20,785 bases of DNA from a candidate division BRC1 bacterium ADurb.BinA292 (GTDB lineage Bacteria; Sumerlaeota; Sumerlaeia; MVZB01). Below the pieces are notes generated by a model, which made no database searches, was not told the origin of the DNA, and saw only the letters and a list, made by a program, of their open reading frames with translations. Positions 14,323-20,785 of this stretch are shown here, in pieces; positions within the stretch are counted from its first letter, which is position 1; each line of letters opens with the position of its first letter. The stretch spans positions 1 through 20,785 of the forward strand of contig MVZB01000029.1 in NCBI GenBank assembly GCA_002068205.1, read 5' to 3'. The translations under genes and the position numbers were made by a program.

Positions 14323-17151
14323 TCAGTTGCCGCCCAGGGCGTGGAGGTAGCCGCCGGATTCCGGCACGAGAATCACCGGTTTGCCCGTTCCGGTCAGGTC
14401 CGCGATGACGGGGCTGCCAACCACCCGGCCCAGCTCGACGGCCCAGAGCGAATCGCACTGGCCGTTGCGGTCCTTGAGCGCGTGCAGCTTGCCGTCGCCC
14501 GCGCCGACGAGCAGTTCGTCCATGCCGTCGCCATCCAGGTCGGCCGAGACGACGTCGCTCAGCGGGGGCGTCAGGCTAAACTCCCAACGGACGGCCGCGG
14601 AGTGGTTGGCCTCGGTCAGCTCGACGTCGGCCGGGCAGGTGGGGCATTTCTCGTCGAGCGGATCGGCGGCGAACGCCCGGAGCAAGCCGTCGGCCTGCGT
14701 CGTGACGAGCTCCAGCTTGCCGTCGCCGTCGAGGTCCGCGACGCCGGGGTGCGAGCGCATCGTCGTGTCGCGCGACAGGCCGTAATGCCAGATCGGCTTG
14801 CCGTTCAAGTCGATCAGGGGCGCCAGCCCGAAGGCCTGGCTGAGGAACACCTGCGGCCGGCCCCGATGGAGATAGTCCGCGACGATCGGGTTGGAGTAGG
14901 CCCCCCAGTGGCCCGGAATCGCCGTAACGAACGGGGGGTCGGGGGGCACCAGATCCTCACCGGTCGCCCCGTCGAGAATGCCGTAATAGCTCTCCGACGA
15001 GGCCAGCAAGTCATCGACGCCGTCCTCGTCATAGTCCCACACGGCCGTCGGGACGTGAATCATGAATTTGCTCGGCTTGTCCAGGTAGACGCCGTAGTTC
15101 TCGCGGCGCCAGAGCAGCTCGCCGGTCTTGCCGTTGTAGGCCTCGACGTAGGGCTGGGTGAAGGCCTTGGCGCAGCGGACGGCGATCCACATACCCTGGC
15201 CGGGGCCGAGCCGACCGGCCGCAACCAGCACCAGGCTCTCGGCACCGGAGTCCGAGATGATGCGGCGCTGGACGGCGCCGTCGCCGTTGAGGATGGCCAG
15301 GGCGGGTTCGCCCCGCTCGCCGTCGATCGCGACGGCTTCACCCGTTCCATCGCCGTCGACATCCGCGATCATCGGGTGCTCGATCGAGTAGCCGAAACCA
15401 AGCTGCGGCATCTTGAGGAGCCGGCGCGTGTCGTCGCCGTCGACCGACAGCGACACGAGCGCGTCCTGATGGTCGCGCGCGAGGACGCGCGTCTCGCCAT
15501 CGAGCTGACCGACGAGCGGCGGCTGCGCCAGGTACTGGCGGCGGAAGGGAACCTCATAGACCGTCGTCAGCGTGTCGTCGTGGCGGGCGAAGACGGCCAA
15601 CCCATTAAAGCGGGCGTCCGCGGGCTCCTCGGGGGGAGCGAGCGCGGCGTGTGCGGTGATCAGGCTGGTCCTGGCCAGGTCGCCCGCCGCGGCATCGAGG
15701 CGGCAGCTCCAGACGCCGTCGGGGAAGCGCAGCAGAAAATTCTCGGAGCCCTCGGTCTCGCGCCAGACCAGTGGATTGGCATCGACCGAGTTGGAGCACT
15801 TGTTGCCCCAGAGGACGCCCGCCGAGGGCGTCGGTTGAAAGACCGGCTCGACCCCTTGGGCCTGCCACAGATCCTGGAAACCGGAGCCGGTCCAGTGGGC
15901 GATGCGCAGCGTGTCATTTTCCTGGAGGAAGATTTCCGGTTTGCCGTCGGCGTCCAGATCCTCGGCGGTCAGGACGCGCAGGCCGGGGGCCTCGCAGAGC
16001 CGCTCGCCGTCGGTCGGCCGGAAGACGATCAGGTTGGAGACGCCGTCGCCATGCTCGTTGTTGTAGATCGAGAGGATTTCGACCAGGCCGTCGCCGTCGA
16101 GGTCGATAAACGGATTCGGCGCGCCGCGATCGATCGTGATATCCGCCTGGTACTGATCCTCGACGCCGCCGGCGACGTCGCTCCAGAGGATCTCGGCATG
16201 TTCGCCATCCTGGGTGACGACGCGGGTCCCCGGCAGATTGCGGTTGATCATCATCAGCGCCGGGCGCGCGCCGTGGGCCAGCGGCGCGGCGCCGGTCCAC
16301 GTCTGGTAGGTCCGGATCGGGTGACCCCAGGCGGAATAGAGCTTGGGTTCGGTCGCGCCCAGGTCGTAGATCCACAGTTGCTCGTGCGAAACCGTGACCA
16401 TGTCGAGCTTGCCGTCCAGATCCATGTCGGCGAACAGGTGCGACGGGGCGTAGACCGTCCCGTGCTGTTTCGCATGGAAGACATGGGTCGGGTTGTCGAC
16501 GCCCTGCTCGAAGCTCCAGAGGCTGCCTTCGCCGGTTGCCTCGACGCCGCCGAAGCCTTCGCCGCTCCACCAGTGGCAGAACTGCTCGCCGGGGAGATCG
16601 GCGAGGATCTTGCCCATGCGCAGGCTGCCGCCGAAGGCGTTGTACCAGGTTTCGAGCAGAGTCGTCTTGCCGGTCAGGCCGCTGACCATCAGATAATGAA
16701 ACCGGGTGCCGGTGCTGGTGGTGACGAGGATGCCGCGGGTGCCGTCGCCGGCCCAGTCGCGGATCTGGGAGATCTGCAGGCCGGGCAGATCGTCGGCGGT
16801 CCAGAGGATGTCGCCGTCGAGGGACTGACAGATGATGCGGTCGGAGAGGGCGCGGATGATTTCGGTTTTGCCGTCGCCGTTGACGTCGTCGAGGCGGACG
16901 GCCTCGTCGGCGACGGTGGCGGCGCCGAGATCCGCCGACCAGAGGATTTCGGGCGCCGTGTCGAAGCCTCCCCGCAGGGGGGAGCGGCCGCTCATTTGGC
17001 CATCGTGCCGGTAGCGCGGCCAGAGGTTGGGATGGTCATCGCCGTTGGAAGCTTCGGCAGGCGCCGCGGCCGGGAGGGTCGCGGTCAGGAGAACAAGCGT
17101 CAGGACGAGCAGCAGCGCCGCGGCTGCCTTGCCAAGCGTGGATTCACCCAC
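14323..17151 (-). CDS. Secreted FG-GAP/VCBS-repeat beta-propeller protein
   Basis: A 942-residue exported protein with a signal peptide (hydrophobic run AAALLLVLTLVLLTATLPAAA, residues about 10-30). It carries eight clear calcium-binding DxDxDG-type loops: DVNGDGKTE (89-97), DMDLDGKLD (242-250), DLDGDGLVE (350-358), DLDADGKPE (398-406), DVDGDGTGE (597-605), DYDEDGVDD (706-714), DLDGDGKLE (806-814) and DLDGDGMDE (871-879), with degenerate ones near 132 and 918. This spacing fits two successive seven-bladed propellers. Segments such as NGKTGELLWRRE and LDGDILWTADD also resemble PQQ/outer-membrane-type propellers. No enzyme motif or anchor is visible; a cell-surface or extracellular binding role is inferred. 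The start is GTG (17149-17151) with AAGGG about 10 nt upstream. It follows the pseudopilin stop by 25 nt and is probably the last gene of that operon. Confidence 0.87.
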   Translation of the reverse strand: MGESTLGKAAAALLLVLTLVLLTATLPAAAPAEASNGDDHPNLWPRYRHDGQMSGRSPLRGGFDTAPEILWSADLGAATVADEAVRLDDVNGDGKTEIIRALSDRIICQSLDGDILWTADDLPGLQISQIRDWAGDGTRGILVTTSTGTRFHYLMVSGLTGKTTLLETWYNAFGGSLRMGKILADLPGEQFCHWWSGEGFGGVEATGEGSLWSFEQGVDNPTHVFHAKQHGTVYAPSHLFADMDLDGKLDMVTVSHEQLWIYDLGATEPKLYSAWGHPIRTYQTWTGAAPLAHGARPALMMINRNLPGTRVVTQDGEHAEILWSDVAGGVEDQYQADITIDRGAPNPFIDLDGDGLVEILSIYNNEHGDGVSNLIVFRPTDGERLCEAPGLRVLTAEDLDADGKPEIFLQENDTLRIAHWTGSGFQDLWQAQGVEPVFQPTPSAGVLWGNKCSNSVDANPLVWRETEGSENFLLRFPDGVWSCRLDAAAGDLARTSLITAHAALAPPEEPADARFNGLAVFARHDDTLTTVYEVPFRRQYLAQPPLVGQLDGETRVLARDHQDALVSLSVDGDDTRRLLKMPQLGFGYSIEHPMIADVDGDGTGEAVAIDGERGEPALAILNGDGAVQRRIISDSGAESLVLVAAGRLGPGQGMWIAVRCAKAFTQPYVEAYNGKTGELLWRRENYGVYLDKPSKFMIHVPTAVWDYDEDGVDDLLASSESYYGILDGATGEDLVPPDPPFVTAIPGHWGAYSNPIVADYLHRGRPQVFLSQAFGLAPLIDLNGKPIWHYGLSRDTTMRSHPGVADLDGDGKLELVTTQADGLLRAFAADPLDEKCPTCPADVELTEANHSAAVRWEFSLTPPLSDVVSADLDGDGMDELLVGAGDGKLHALKDRNGQCDSLWAVELGRVVGSPVIADLTGTGKPVILVPESGGYLHALGGN

Positions 17152-17176
17152 AAGAATGCACCCTTCTGTTTACAAC

Positions 17177-17791
17177 TTACTGGAAGTGATAAATGTGGCC
17201 CGCGCTTACGGTGCCGTTGGTCGGATCATAGGCGGTGACATAGGACTGCGTCTGCCAGTGAGGGCCCCAGCCGCGGATCATGAAGCTGGCGTTCTCATGG
17301 CCGTTGTCGCGGAAGGCGGCCACGACGTAGATATCGAGCAGGCCGATGTCGACGCCGGTCGGCTTGCCGACCAGCCCCGGGGCGCTGCCGCCGCTTTTGA
17401 GCGCCTTGATGATGTTGTTGTCCCAGACCGCCGGCGACCAGTCGAGCGACTTGGCCACCGCGGGGGTGTAAGTGTTGTAGAAGAATTGCTTGAGGAATTG
17501 ATCCTCGGGCACCGATGTCAGGTAGGCCACGGGCGAGGTGAGGCCCGGAATCAGCGGGTAACGGTTGGCGTACCAGTAGTTGCCCGAGAAGCCGGGGAGC
17601 GCGCCGTTGCTGTCGACGCGGTAGGACTCCAGCCCGATCGCGAGCGTGCGCTGGTCGGCCTTGACGCGCGAGACCTTGGAGCGGGTCTGCGCCTCGAGGA
17701 AATTGGGGACGGCGATCGCCGCCAGGATCGCAATGATCGCCACGACGATCAGCAATTCAATCAGGGTGAATCCACGCTTGCAGCCGTTCAT
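17177..17791 (-). CDS. Type II/IV pseudopilin (GspG-like) with variable C-terminus
   Basis: A 204-residue prepilin-like protein. The short leader MNGCKRG ends at the prepilin peptidase site G/F; mature F1 and E5 are present in FTLIELL, followed by the hydrophobic assembly helix IVVAIIAILAAIAVPNFLEA and a SKVSRVKAD helix as in GspG-type major pseudopilins. The C-terminal part has GLLDIYVVAAFRD and AYDPTNGTVSAG near the end. No secretion ATPase, platform protein or prepilin peptidase is in the window, so it would have to use machinery encoded elsewhere. Its ATG at 17789-17791 overlaps the stop of the upstream CBM-like gene (ATGA), and GGGAGG lies 7 nt upstream, inside that gene. This means the two are translationally coupled and that an ORF extension to 17806 is not needed. 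Confidence 0.92.
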   Translation of the reverse strand: MNGCKRGFTLIELLIVVAIIAILAAIAVPNFLEAQTRSKVSRVKADQRTLAIGLESYRVDSNGALPGFSGNYWYANRYPLIPGLTSPVAYLTSVPEDQFLKQFFYNTYTPAVAKSLDWSPAVWDNNIIKALKSGGSAPGLVGKPTGVDIGLLDIYVVAAFRDNGHENASFMIRGWGPHWQTQSYVTAYDPTNGTVSAGHIYHFQ

Positions 17792-18513
17792 TGATAAACC
17801 TCCCAATGGTTTGAGGCATTCGGCAATTCAATCCGGTAATCGGGGATGTAGAGATCGACGTTATCGATCCAGAGAATGAACTCCTGGCCGCGGCTGGTGT
17901 TGGGGTAGTCGCTGAGCAGGATGTGGGGGACCATGCCGGCCGAATCGCCGCTGAATTCGAACTCGCCCCAGTACTCCTGATAGGTCGTGGAGATCGTGCC
18001 CTTCACGTCGATGTAGTCGTAGGCGTCGACGGCGTTGGGGCTGACCGCATTGAGCAGCGTAGCGGTGGCGCCCGCCAGGACGCGAACGCCGGCGAATTCG
18101 GCCGGCACCGGCGCGCCGTTGGATTTGGCCCAGAAGACGAAGCGCACCGTGGTCGTCTCGCCCGGCACGGGGTAGTCGGTCCAGGCGCCGTTGGTGTCGG
18201 CATAGAGCGCGACGGATGACCGGTGCCAATCGTCGGAGAAGGTCGGCAGCTTGATGCGAAGCGCGCGCGAGCCGCCGACGCCCCCCGTCTGATCCAGCGC
18301 GAACTGGTCCTGGAAGGTTTTGTCGGGATAGCCGCCCGACGCGTTCTGGCCGGCGCCGTCCGGAATGTTCGGATCGACCGTCGCCAATTCAAAATCGGGG
18401 TTGAAGACAAGGTTCTCCCCCATGTAGGTCTGCGCATCCGCGCGCGGCGCCAGCAGCGCCAGGCCCGTCAGGAGCAGCGCGCTCCACAACAAAGAAAATA
18501 GTCTGTGCTTCAT
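17788..18513 (-). CDS. Secreted jelly-roll/CBM-like protein, second of a paralogous pair
   Basis: A 241-residue exported protein. The signal peptide spans about residues 1-27 (MKHRLFSLLWSALLLTGLAL, ending ADA-Q). The mature protein begins GENLVFNPDFELATVDPNIP, typical of CBM4/9-like and other galactose-binding-fold domains, and ends with a strand pair around YQEYWGEFEF and FILWIDNVDLYIPD. It shares the motif order GENL-NP-FE, IPDG, G-P, LP, T-T-QEYW-EF, LSDYPN and I-D-V-LY with the protein encoded at 18658-19407, so the two arose by duplication. Probable role: binding a glycan or other surface ligand; no catalytic residues are evident. The ATG at 18511-18513 has GGAGA 8 nt upstream; an extension to 18585 runs through the intercistronic hairpin region and lacks a signal peptide start. 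The stop overlaps the pseudopilin start (ATGA). Confidence 0.8.
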   Translation of the reverse strand: MKHRLFSLLWSALLLTGLALLAPRADAQTYMGENLVFNPDFELATVDPNIPDGAGQNASGGYPDKTFQDQFALDQTGGVGGSRALRIKLPTFSDDWHRSSVALYADTNGAWTDYPVPGETTTVRFVFWAKSNGAPVPAEFAGVRVLAGATATLLNAVSPNAVDAYDYIDVKGTISTTYQEYWGEFEFSGDSAGMVPHILLSDYPNTSRGQEFILWIDNVDLYIPDYRIELPNASNHWEVYQ

Positions 18514-18568
18514 GAGCCGGTTCTCCATGCGTTGGGATGAGGGGTTCAAACTCCTCGAGAGGGCTGGG

Positions 18569-18609
18569 GGCCAGATCCACGGCAAAAACCTGGCGCCGTG
18601 GATCTGGCC
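18569..18609 (-). terminator. Intercistronic 15-bp hairpin between the CBM-like paralogues
   Basis: GGCCAGATCCACGGC (18569-18583) pairs perfectly with GCCGTGGATCTGGCC (18595-18609) across an 11-nt loop. It lies between the stop of the first paralogue (18658) and the start of the second (18513). On the minus strand the loop contains a T5 run but no U-tract follows the stem. It could be a partial terminator, an RNA-processing site or an mRNA stabiliser that sets unequal expression of the two genes. Confidence 0.6.
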
Positions 18610-18620
18610 AGTTCCAGCGG

Positions 18621-18636
18621 GCCGGCCGCGGCCGGC
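18621..18636. repeat. Perfect 16-nt GC palindrome
   Basis: GCCGGCCGCGGCCGGC lies 21 nt after the stop of the first CBM-like gene on the minus strand, directly before the 15-bp hairpin. As RNA it would fold with a 6-bp stem and a 4-nt loop. Together the two structures fill most of the 144-bp intercistronic gap. Confidence 0.5.
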
Positions 18637-18657
18637 TCCGCCGAGATTTGCCCGTCG

Positions 18658-19407
18658 TTATTCCAGAACGAACGACGACAGCTCGGCGGGGACCGGCTGA
18701 CCGTCGGCGTCAACGTAGTACAGCTCCACGTCGTCGATGTAGAGGCTGTAGACCGCGGCGCGCGCATTGGGATAGTCCGACAGCGCCCACTCAACGGAGT
18801 ACGAGTGCGTATTGTCGACGACGTTGAACTCGTACCAGTATTCCTGCCAGGTGGTGTCGATGGTGGCGTTGATGTTACCCCAATCCACGACGTAGGTCGC
18901 GGCATTGGCGCTCATCTGACCGGTGAAGCCGGCAAGCGAGCCGCCGGACTCTTCGTCCGGGTGTTGGAACAGCCGCGGTCCCTGGAACTCACCGGGCTTG
19001 GCGGCGCCGTTATCCCGGGCCCAGAACTTCAGGCGGAGCTTCCAGCCGAGCGTGCCGGCGTCGAGTTGCGGGTTGAGGATCGTTTCGGAGCCGTCGGCGT
19101 TGCCGTAGAAGCCCGGGTTGGTGCGGGCCCACGTGTTCGAGGTGGGCAGATCGAGTCGCAGCGAACTGGCGCCGGTATGGGCGACCGCGTCGTCCTTGAA
19201 GAACTGCCCGCGATAGGTGGAAGCGGGGATGCCGTTGCGGCCGCTGTATTTGACGCCGTCGGGGATCCCGCGCGAGAGCGTGTCGTCCTCGAAGGACGGA
19301 TTGATCAACAGGTTTTCGCCGTAGCCATACTGGCACCAGCCGGTTGCCGGGGCAAGGATCAGGATGGCGAATACGGCAGACAGCAAGGGAATGAGTTTTC
19401 TCATCAT
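18658..19407 (-). CDS. Secreted jelly-roll/CBM-like protein, first of a paralogous pair
   Basis: A 249-residue exported protein (248 if the second ATG is used). The signal peptide is MRKLIPLLSAVFAILILAP, ending near GWCQ. The mature part starts YGENLLINPSFEDDTLSRGI, the opening typical of CBM4/9-type galactose-binding-fold domains, and ends with TTWQEYWYEFNVVD, ALSDYPN and YSLYIDDVELYYVD, closely paralleling the protein encoded at 17788-18513. A carbohydrate or surface ligand is the likely target; no catalytic motif is seen. GGAGG lies 4 nt before ATG 19405-19407 and 7 nt before ATG 19402-19404, so MRKLIP may be the true start. It is the first secreted gene of the cassette that continues through the pseudopilin to the FG-GAP protein. 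Strong hairpins separate it from its paralogue. Confidence 0.8.
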   Translation of the reverse strand: MMRKLIPLLSAVFAILILAPATGWCQYGYGENLLINPSFEDDTLSRGIPDGVKYSGRNGIPASTYRGQFFKDDAVAHTGASSLRLDLPTSNTWARTNPGFYGNADGSETILNPQLDAGTLGWKLRLKFWARDNGAAKPGEFQGPRLFQHPDEESGGSLAGFTGQMSANAATYVVDWGNINATIDTTWQEYWYEFNVVDNTHSYSVEWALSDYPNARAAVYSLYIDDVELYYVDADGQPVPAELSSFVLE

Positions 19408-19460
19408 AGCCCCTCCAGGCTTTCAAAGAGATGGTCGACGCAGTAGTCAGGCCGAAACAT
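19404..19460 (-). CDS. Possible 18-residue upstream ORF coupled to the CBM-like cassette
   Basis: A short frame MFRPDYCVDHLFESLEGL starts at ATG 19458-19460 and ends with a TGA (19404-19406) overlapping the first ATG of the CBM-like gene. GGGGA lies just upstream, at short spacing (2 nt). The ribosome binding site of the next gene sits inside its last codons, so translation of this ORF could affect that start. Length is too short for coding statistics; it may be chance. Confidence 0.25.
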   Translation of the reverse strand: MFRPDYCVDHLFESLEGL

Positions 19461-19618
19461 GTTCCCCGCATGAGTAAAAGGCACCTGAGCTACACTGGCG
19501 CGGGCGGGGAGCGCGAGGGGCTCCGTGGGGAGAGACAGCCGAGCCGCCGGCGACCACCCCGTCCGCGGACAAAGTATCGCGCTACTGGTTATACCTCCTT
19601 TCCAGAGTGCGGCGCGGA

Positions 19619-20473
19619 CTACTCGCTCGCCAGGATGCCCAGACGCTCGAACGCCTGTTCGAGCTCCAGTTGCACATCTTCGACCGAAATCAGCGATTGC
19701 CTGGGATTGTCCAAGGCCGTCACGCGCCCGGTCCGCGGATCCCACTCCACCGCGCCGTACTTGGCCGGCTGACCGGACTGGCGCAGATGGTGTTCATAGG
19801 CGTCCCCCTTGCTGAAGTGCCAGAATTCAAAGGGGTAGGGGAGAAAGCCGCCGCGCAGGAACGCCTCGGTGATCCGCTGGCGCGTGTGCTGGGCGTCGAC
19901 CGGGATGAACGGCGAATCCATCGGCGTGAGCGGCGAGAGTTCCAGGTAGGGCGCGCCGCGATCGAGTTCGGCGCCGTCGTCCATGCGGACGACCGAAACA
20001 TCCAGGGCGCTGCCCGAGATGTGCGTCCCGATCTTGGGGATCGTCGCGACCAGCACGGTCAGCCGGCGCAGGACGAGGTCGGCCGAGGGGACGTTGCCGT
20101 TGCATTCCCAGAGCGTCTGCTGGAGGAGGGTGTCAAACATGCCGAGGGCGAGCTTGCGCTGCATGGCCGGGGTGCGGTAGGCGTCCTCGATGCGCAGGAC
20201 GAGCCCCTGCTCGTTGAGCGCGCGGGCGATGGCGACGAAGTCCTTGATCAGGCCCTCGCGCAGGGCAAAGATCGGGGTGTAGGGACGGGAGCTGTTTTGT
20301 TCGGCGTAGAGGATCTCGACCTGCTGACCGCGCAGGGCGTCGGGGATGGAGACGAGCGGCTCGAGCGATTCCTGAACGGGGTAGTCCAGGATCTGCATCA
20401 TGAACCGGTAGGCTTGCTCCATCTGATCGCGCCAGAAGGCCCGCTGGGGCTGCTCGGCCGGTTGCCGCACCAT
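19619..20473 (-). CDS. VanX/DdpX-type D-alanyl-D-alanine dipeptidase-like peptidase (M15D)
   Basis: A 284-residue zinc peptidase of the M15 family, VanX-like subgroup, which hydrolyses D-Ala-D-Ala or related D-dipeptides in peptidoglycan recycling or glycopeptide resistance. Active-site landmarks are all visible: IEDAYR with the transition-state arginine (R100), GTHISGSALDVSV with zinc ligands H151 and D158, and FEFWHF with catalytic E216 and zinc ligand H219. There is no signal peptide, so it should act in the cytoplasm, as VanX does. It is longer than VanX (about 200 residues), with additional N-terminal and C-terminal sequence. No vanHA-type partners or two-component system are in the window, so recycling is more likely than resistance. 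The ATG at 20471-20473 has only a weak ribosome binding site; the GTG directly after is also possible. A candidate promoter lies about 90 nt upstream. Confidence 0.82.
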   Translation of the reverse strand: MVRQPAEQPQRAFWRDQMEQAYRFMMQILDYPVQESLEPLVSIPDALRGQQVEILYAEQNSSRPYTPIFALREGLIKDFVAIARALNEQGLVLRIEDAYRTPAMQRKLALGMFDTLLQQTLWECNGNVPSADLVLRRLTVLVATIPKIGTHISGSALDVSVVRMDDGAELDRGAPYLELSPLTPMDSPFIPVDAQHTRQRITEAFLRGGFLPYPFEFWHFSKGDAYEHHLRQSGQPAKYGAVEWDPRTGRVTALDNPRQSLISVEDVQLELEQAFERLGILASE

Positions 20474-20563
20474 GCTAGAAAACCGCCCTTTGGGGTGAAC
20501 CCGCGCCAGTTAACCCTTGGCGATATCCGGGTATCACAAGGATGTAAAACCGTCGATGGGGTA

Positions 20564-20593
20564 AGCGTAGCGGAGGCGGGTGCGCGGCGTCAA
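20564..20593 (-). promoter_or_regulatory. Candidate sigma70-type promoter for the M15 peptidase gene
   Basis: On the minus strand TTGACG (20588-20593) is followed after 18 nt by TACGCT (20564-20569). An A/T run (20593-20606, AAAAAATATAT type) sits just upstream like an UP element. The -35 hexamer is identical to that of the left-edge promoter. The -10 matches the consensus only at its three key positions, so confidence is moderate. Confidence 0.35.
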
Positions 20594-20608
20594 GCAAAAA
20601 ATATATCC

Positions 20609-20675
20609 GAGTATCAGGCCCGGCCGTCCAATCGAGTATCAGGCTCGGCCCTCCGGGGATCAGGCTCGGCGCTCC
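20609..20675. repeat. Three tandem copies of a short repeat
   Basis: GAGTATCAGGCCCGGC (20609), GAGTATCAGGCTCGGC (20634) and a shorter GGATCAGGCTCGGC (20657) are arranged head to tail with ATCAGGC cores 25 and 21 nt apart. Each is followed by a pyrimidine-rich CTCC/GTCC tail. They lie immediately upstream of the candidate M15 promoter and could be regulator sites or a degenerate tandem repeat. No gene is supported in 20474-20785. Confidence 0.6.
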
Positions 20676-20688
20676 AAGCCGTCTCGTC

Positions 20689-20726
20689 AATGACGTCATT
20701 TATGTCATTTTTGCAAGTTTGTCATT
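20689..20726. promoter_or_regulatory. Palindrome plus repeated GTCATT half-sites (candidate operator)
   Basis: AATGACGTCATT (20689-20700) is a perfect 12-nt palindrome. Its half-site GTCATT recurs in direct orientation at 20704-20709 and 20721-20726, within an AT-rich patch. The layout suggests a cooperative DNA-binding protein site for either the M15 gene or a plus-strand gene beyond the window. Confidence 0.45.
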
Positions 20727-20785
20727 GGTGATTACGAGGAAAACCGCAGGGGGGAAAGTTGGAGGATCGGGGGGCGGGAGGAGGC

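Noticed and set aside
13843..17238. An 1131-codon plus-strand open frame opposite the FG-GAP protein gene
   Set aside because: Same shadow effect; the minus strand has a signal peptide and eight calcium-loop repeats, while this frame has no recognisable domain.
19594..19602. A near-perfect Shine-Dalgarno GAAAGGAGG on the minus strand
   Set aside because: No ATG, GTG or TTG follows within usable distance, so it does not mark a gene start; probably chance or a remnant.
19619..20473. M15 peptidase as part of a glycopeptide-resistance cluster
   Set aside because: No VanH, VanA/B ligase or two-component regulator genes flank it in the window; a recycling role is the simpler reading.
20689..20700. 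TGACGTCA core resembling a eukaryotic CRE site
   Set aside because: The resemblance has no meaning in a bacterium; it is kept only as a generic palindromic operator candidate.

Overview
This 20.8 kb window is GC-rich bacterial chromosome. It reads as a carbohydrate-foraging region with a DNA-repair helicase and a D,D-dipeptidase mixed in. Almost everything lies on the minus strand; the only convincing plus-strand gene is a solute-binding protein (8493-10043). The gene mix suggests a deep-branching environmental bacterium of the Planctomycetota / Lentisphaerota / Hydrogenedentota / Sumerlaeota type: an orphan pseudopilin of the NFLEAQTRSKVSRVKAD kind, FG-GAP propellers, divergent GH-D and GHL10 glycosidases, a divergent Gfo/Idh/MocA oxidoreductase and hairpin-rich intergenic repeats. 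No rRNA, tRNA or conserved marker allows a firm placement. No CRISPR array, tRNA, transposase or phage gene was seen.

Layout, read along the minus strand from the right end. An AT-richer control region (20474-20785) holds tandem repeats, a perfect palindrome and a candidate promoter in front of a VanX-type M15 dipeptidase (20473-19619). A four-gene cassette follows: two tandem paralogous secreted jelly-roll/CBM-like proteins (19407-18658 and 18513-17788), a type II/IV pseudopilin coupled by an ATGA overlap (17791-17177), and a 942-residue secreted FG-GAP/VCBS propeller protein (17151-14323). Next come a divergent clan GH-D (GH36/melibiase-like) glycosidase (14120-11706) and a Gfo/Idh/MocA oxidoreductase (11196-10078), separated by a 509-bp repeat-filled gap. 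The solute-binding protein converges on the oxidoreductase and diverges from a secreted GHL10-type glycoside-hydrolase-like protein (8177-6336), which is followed 18 nt later by recD2 (6317-4083). A second repeat-filled gap precedes a secreted Asp-box propeller protein (3617-2175), then an ABC exporter pair, ATPase and permease (1939-256). A truncated gene with a good promoter sits at the left edge.

Inferred biology: secreted propeller and jelly-roll proteins would bind or display glycans, GH36-like and GHL10-like proteins would act on them, the solute-binding protein would capture released sugar, and the oxidoreductase would process it. Several enzyme-family members lack textbook catalytic or substrate-binding residues (GHL10 DD dyad, Gfo/Idh EKP lysine, GH36 DDGW), so exact reactions are uncertain.

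Most notable observations: (1) a roughly 103-bp interspersed element present twice, each time downstream of a minus-strand stop codon, in which every substitution within three predicted hairpins falls in loop or unpaired bases; (2) the CBM-CBM-pseudopilin-FG-GAP cassette, a plausible undescribed surface glycan-binding apparatus, with strong intercistronic hairpins and a possible 18-codon coupled leader ORF.
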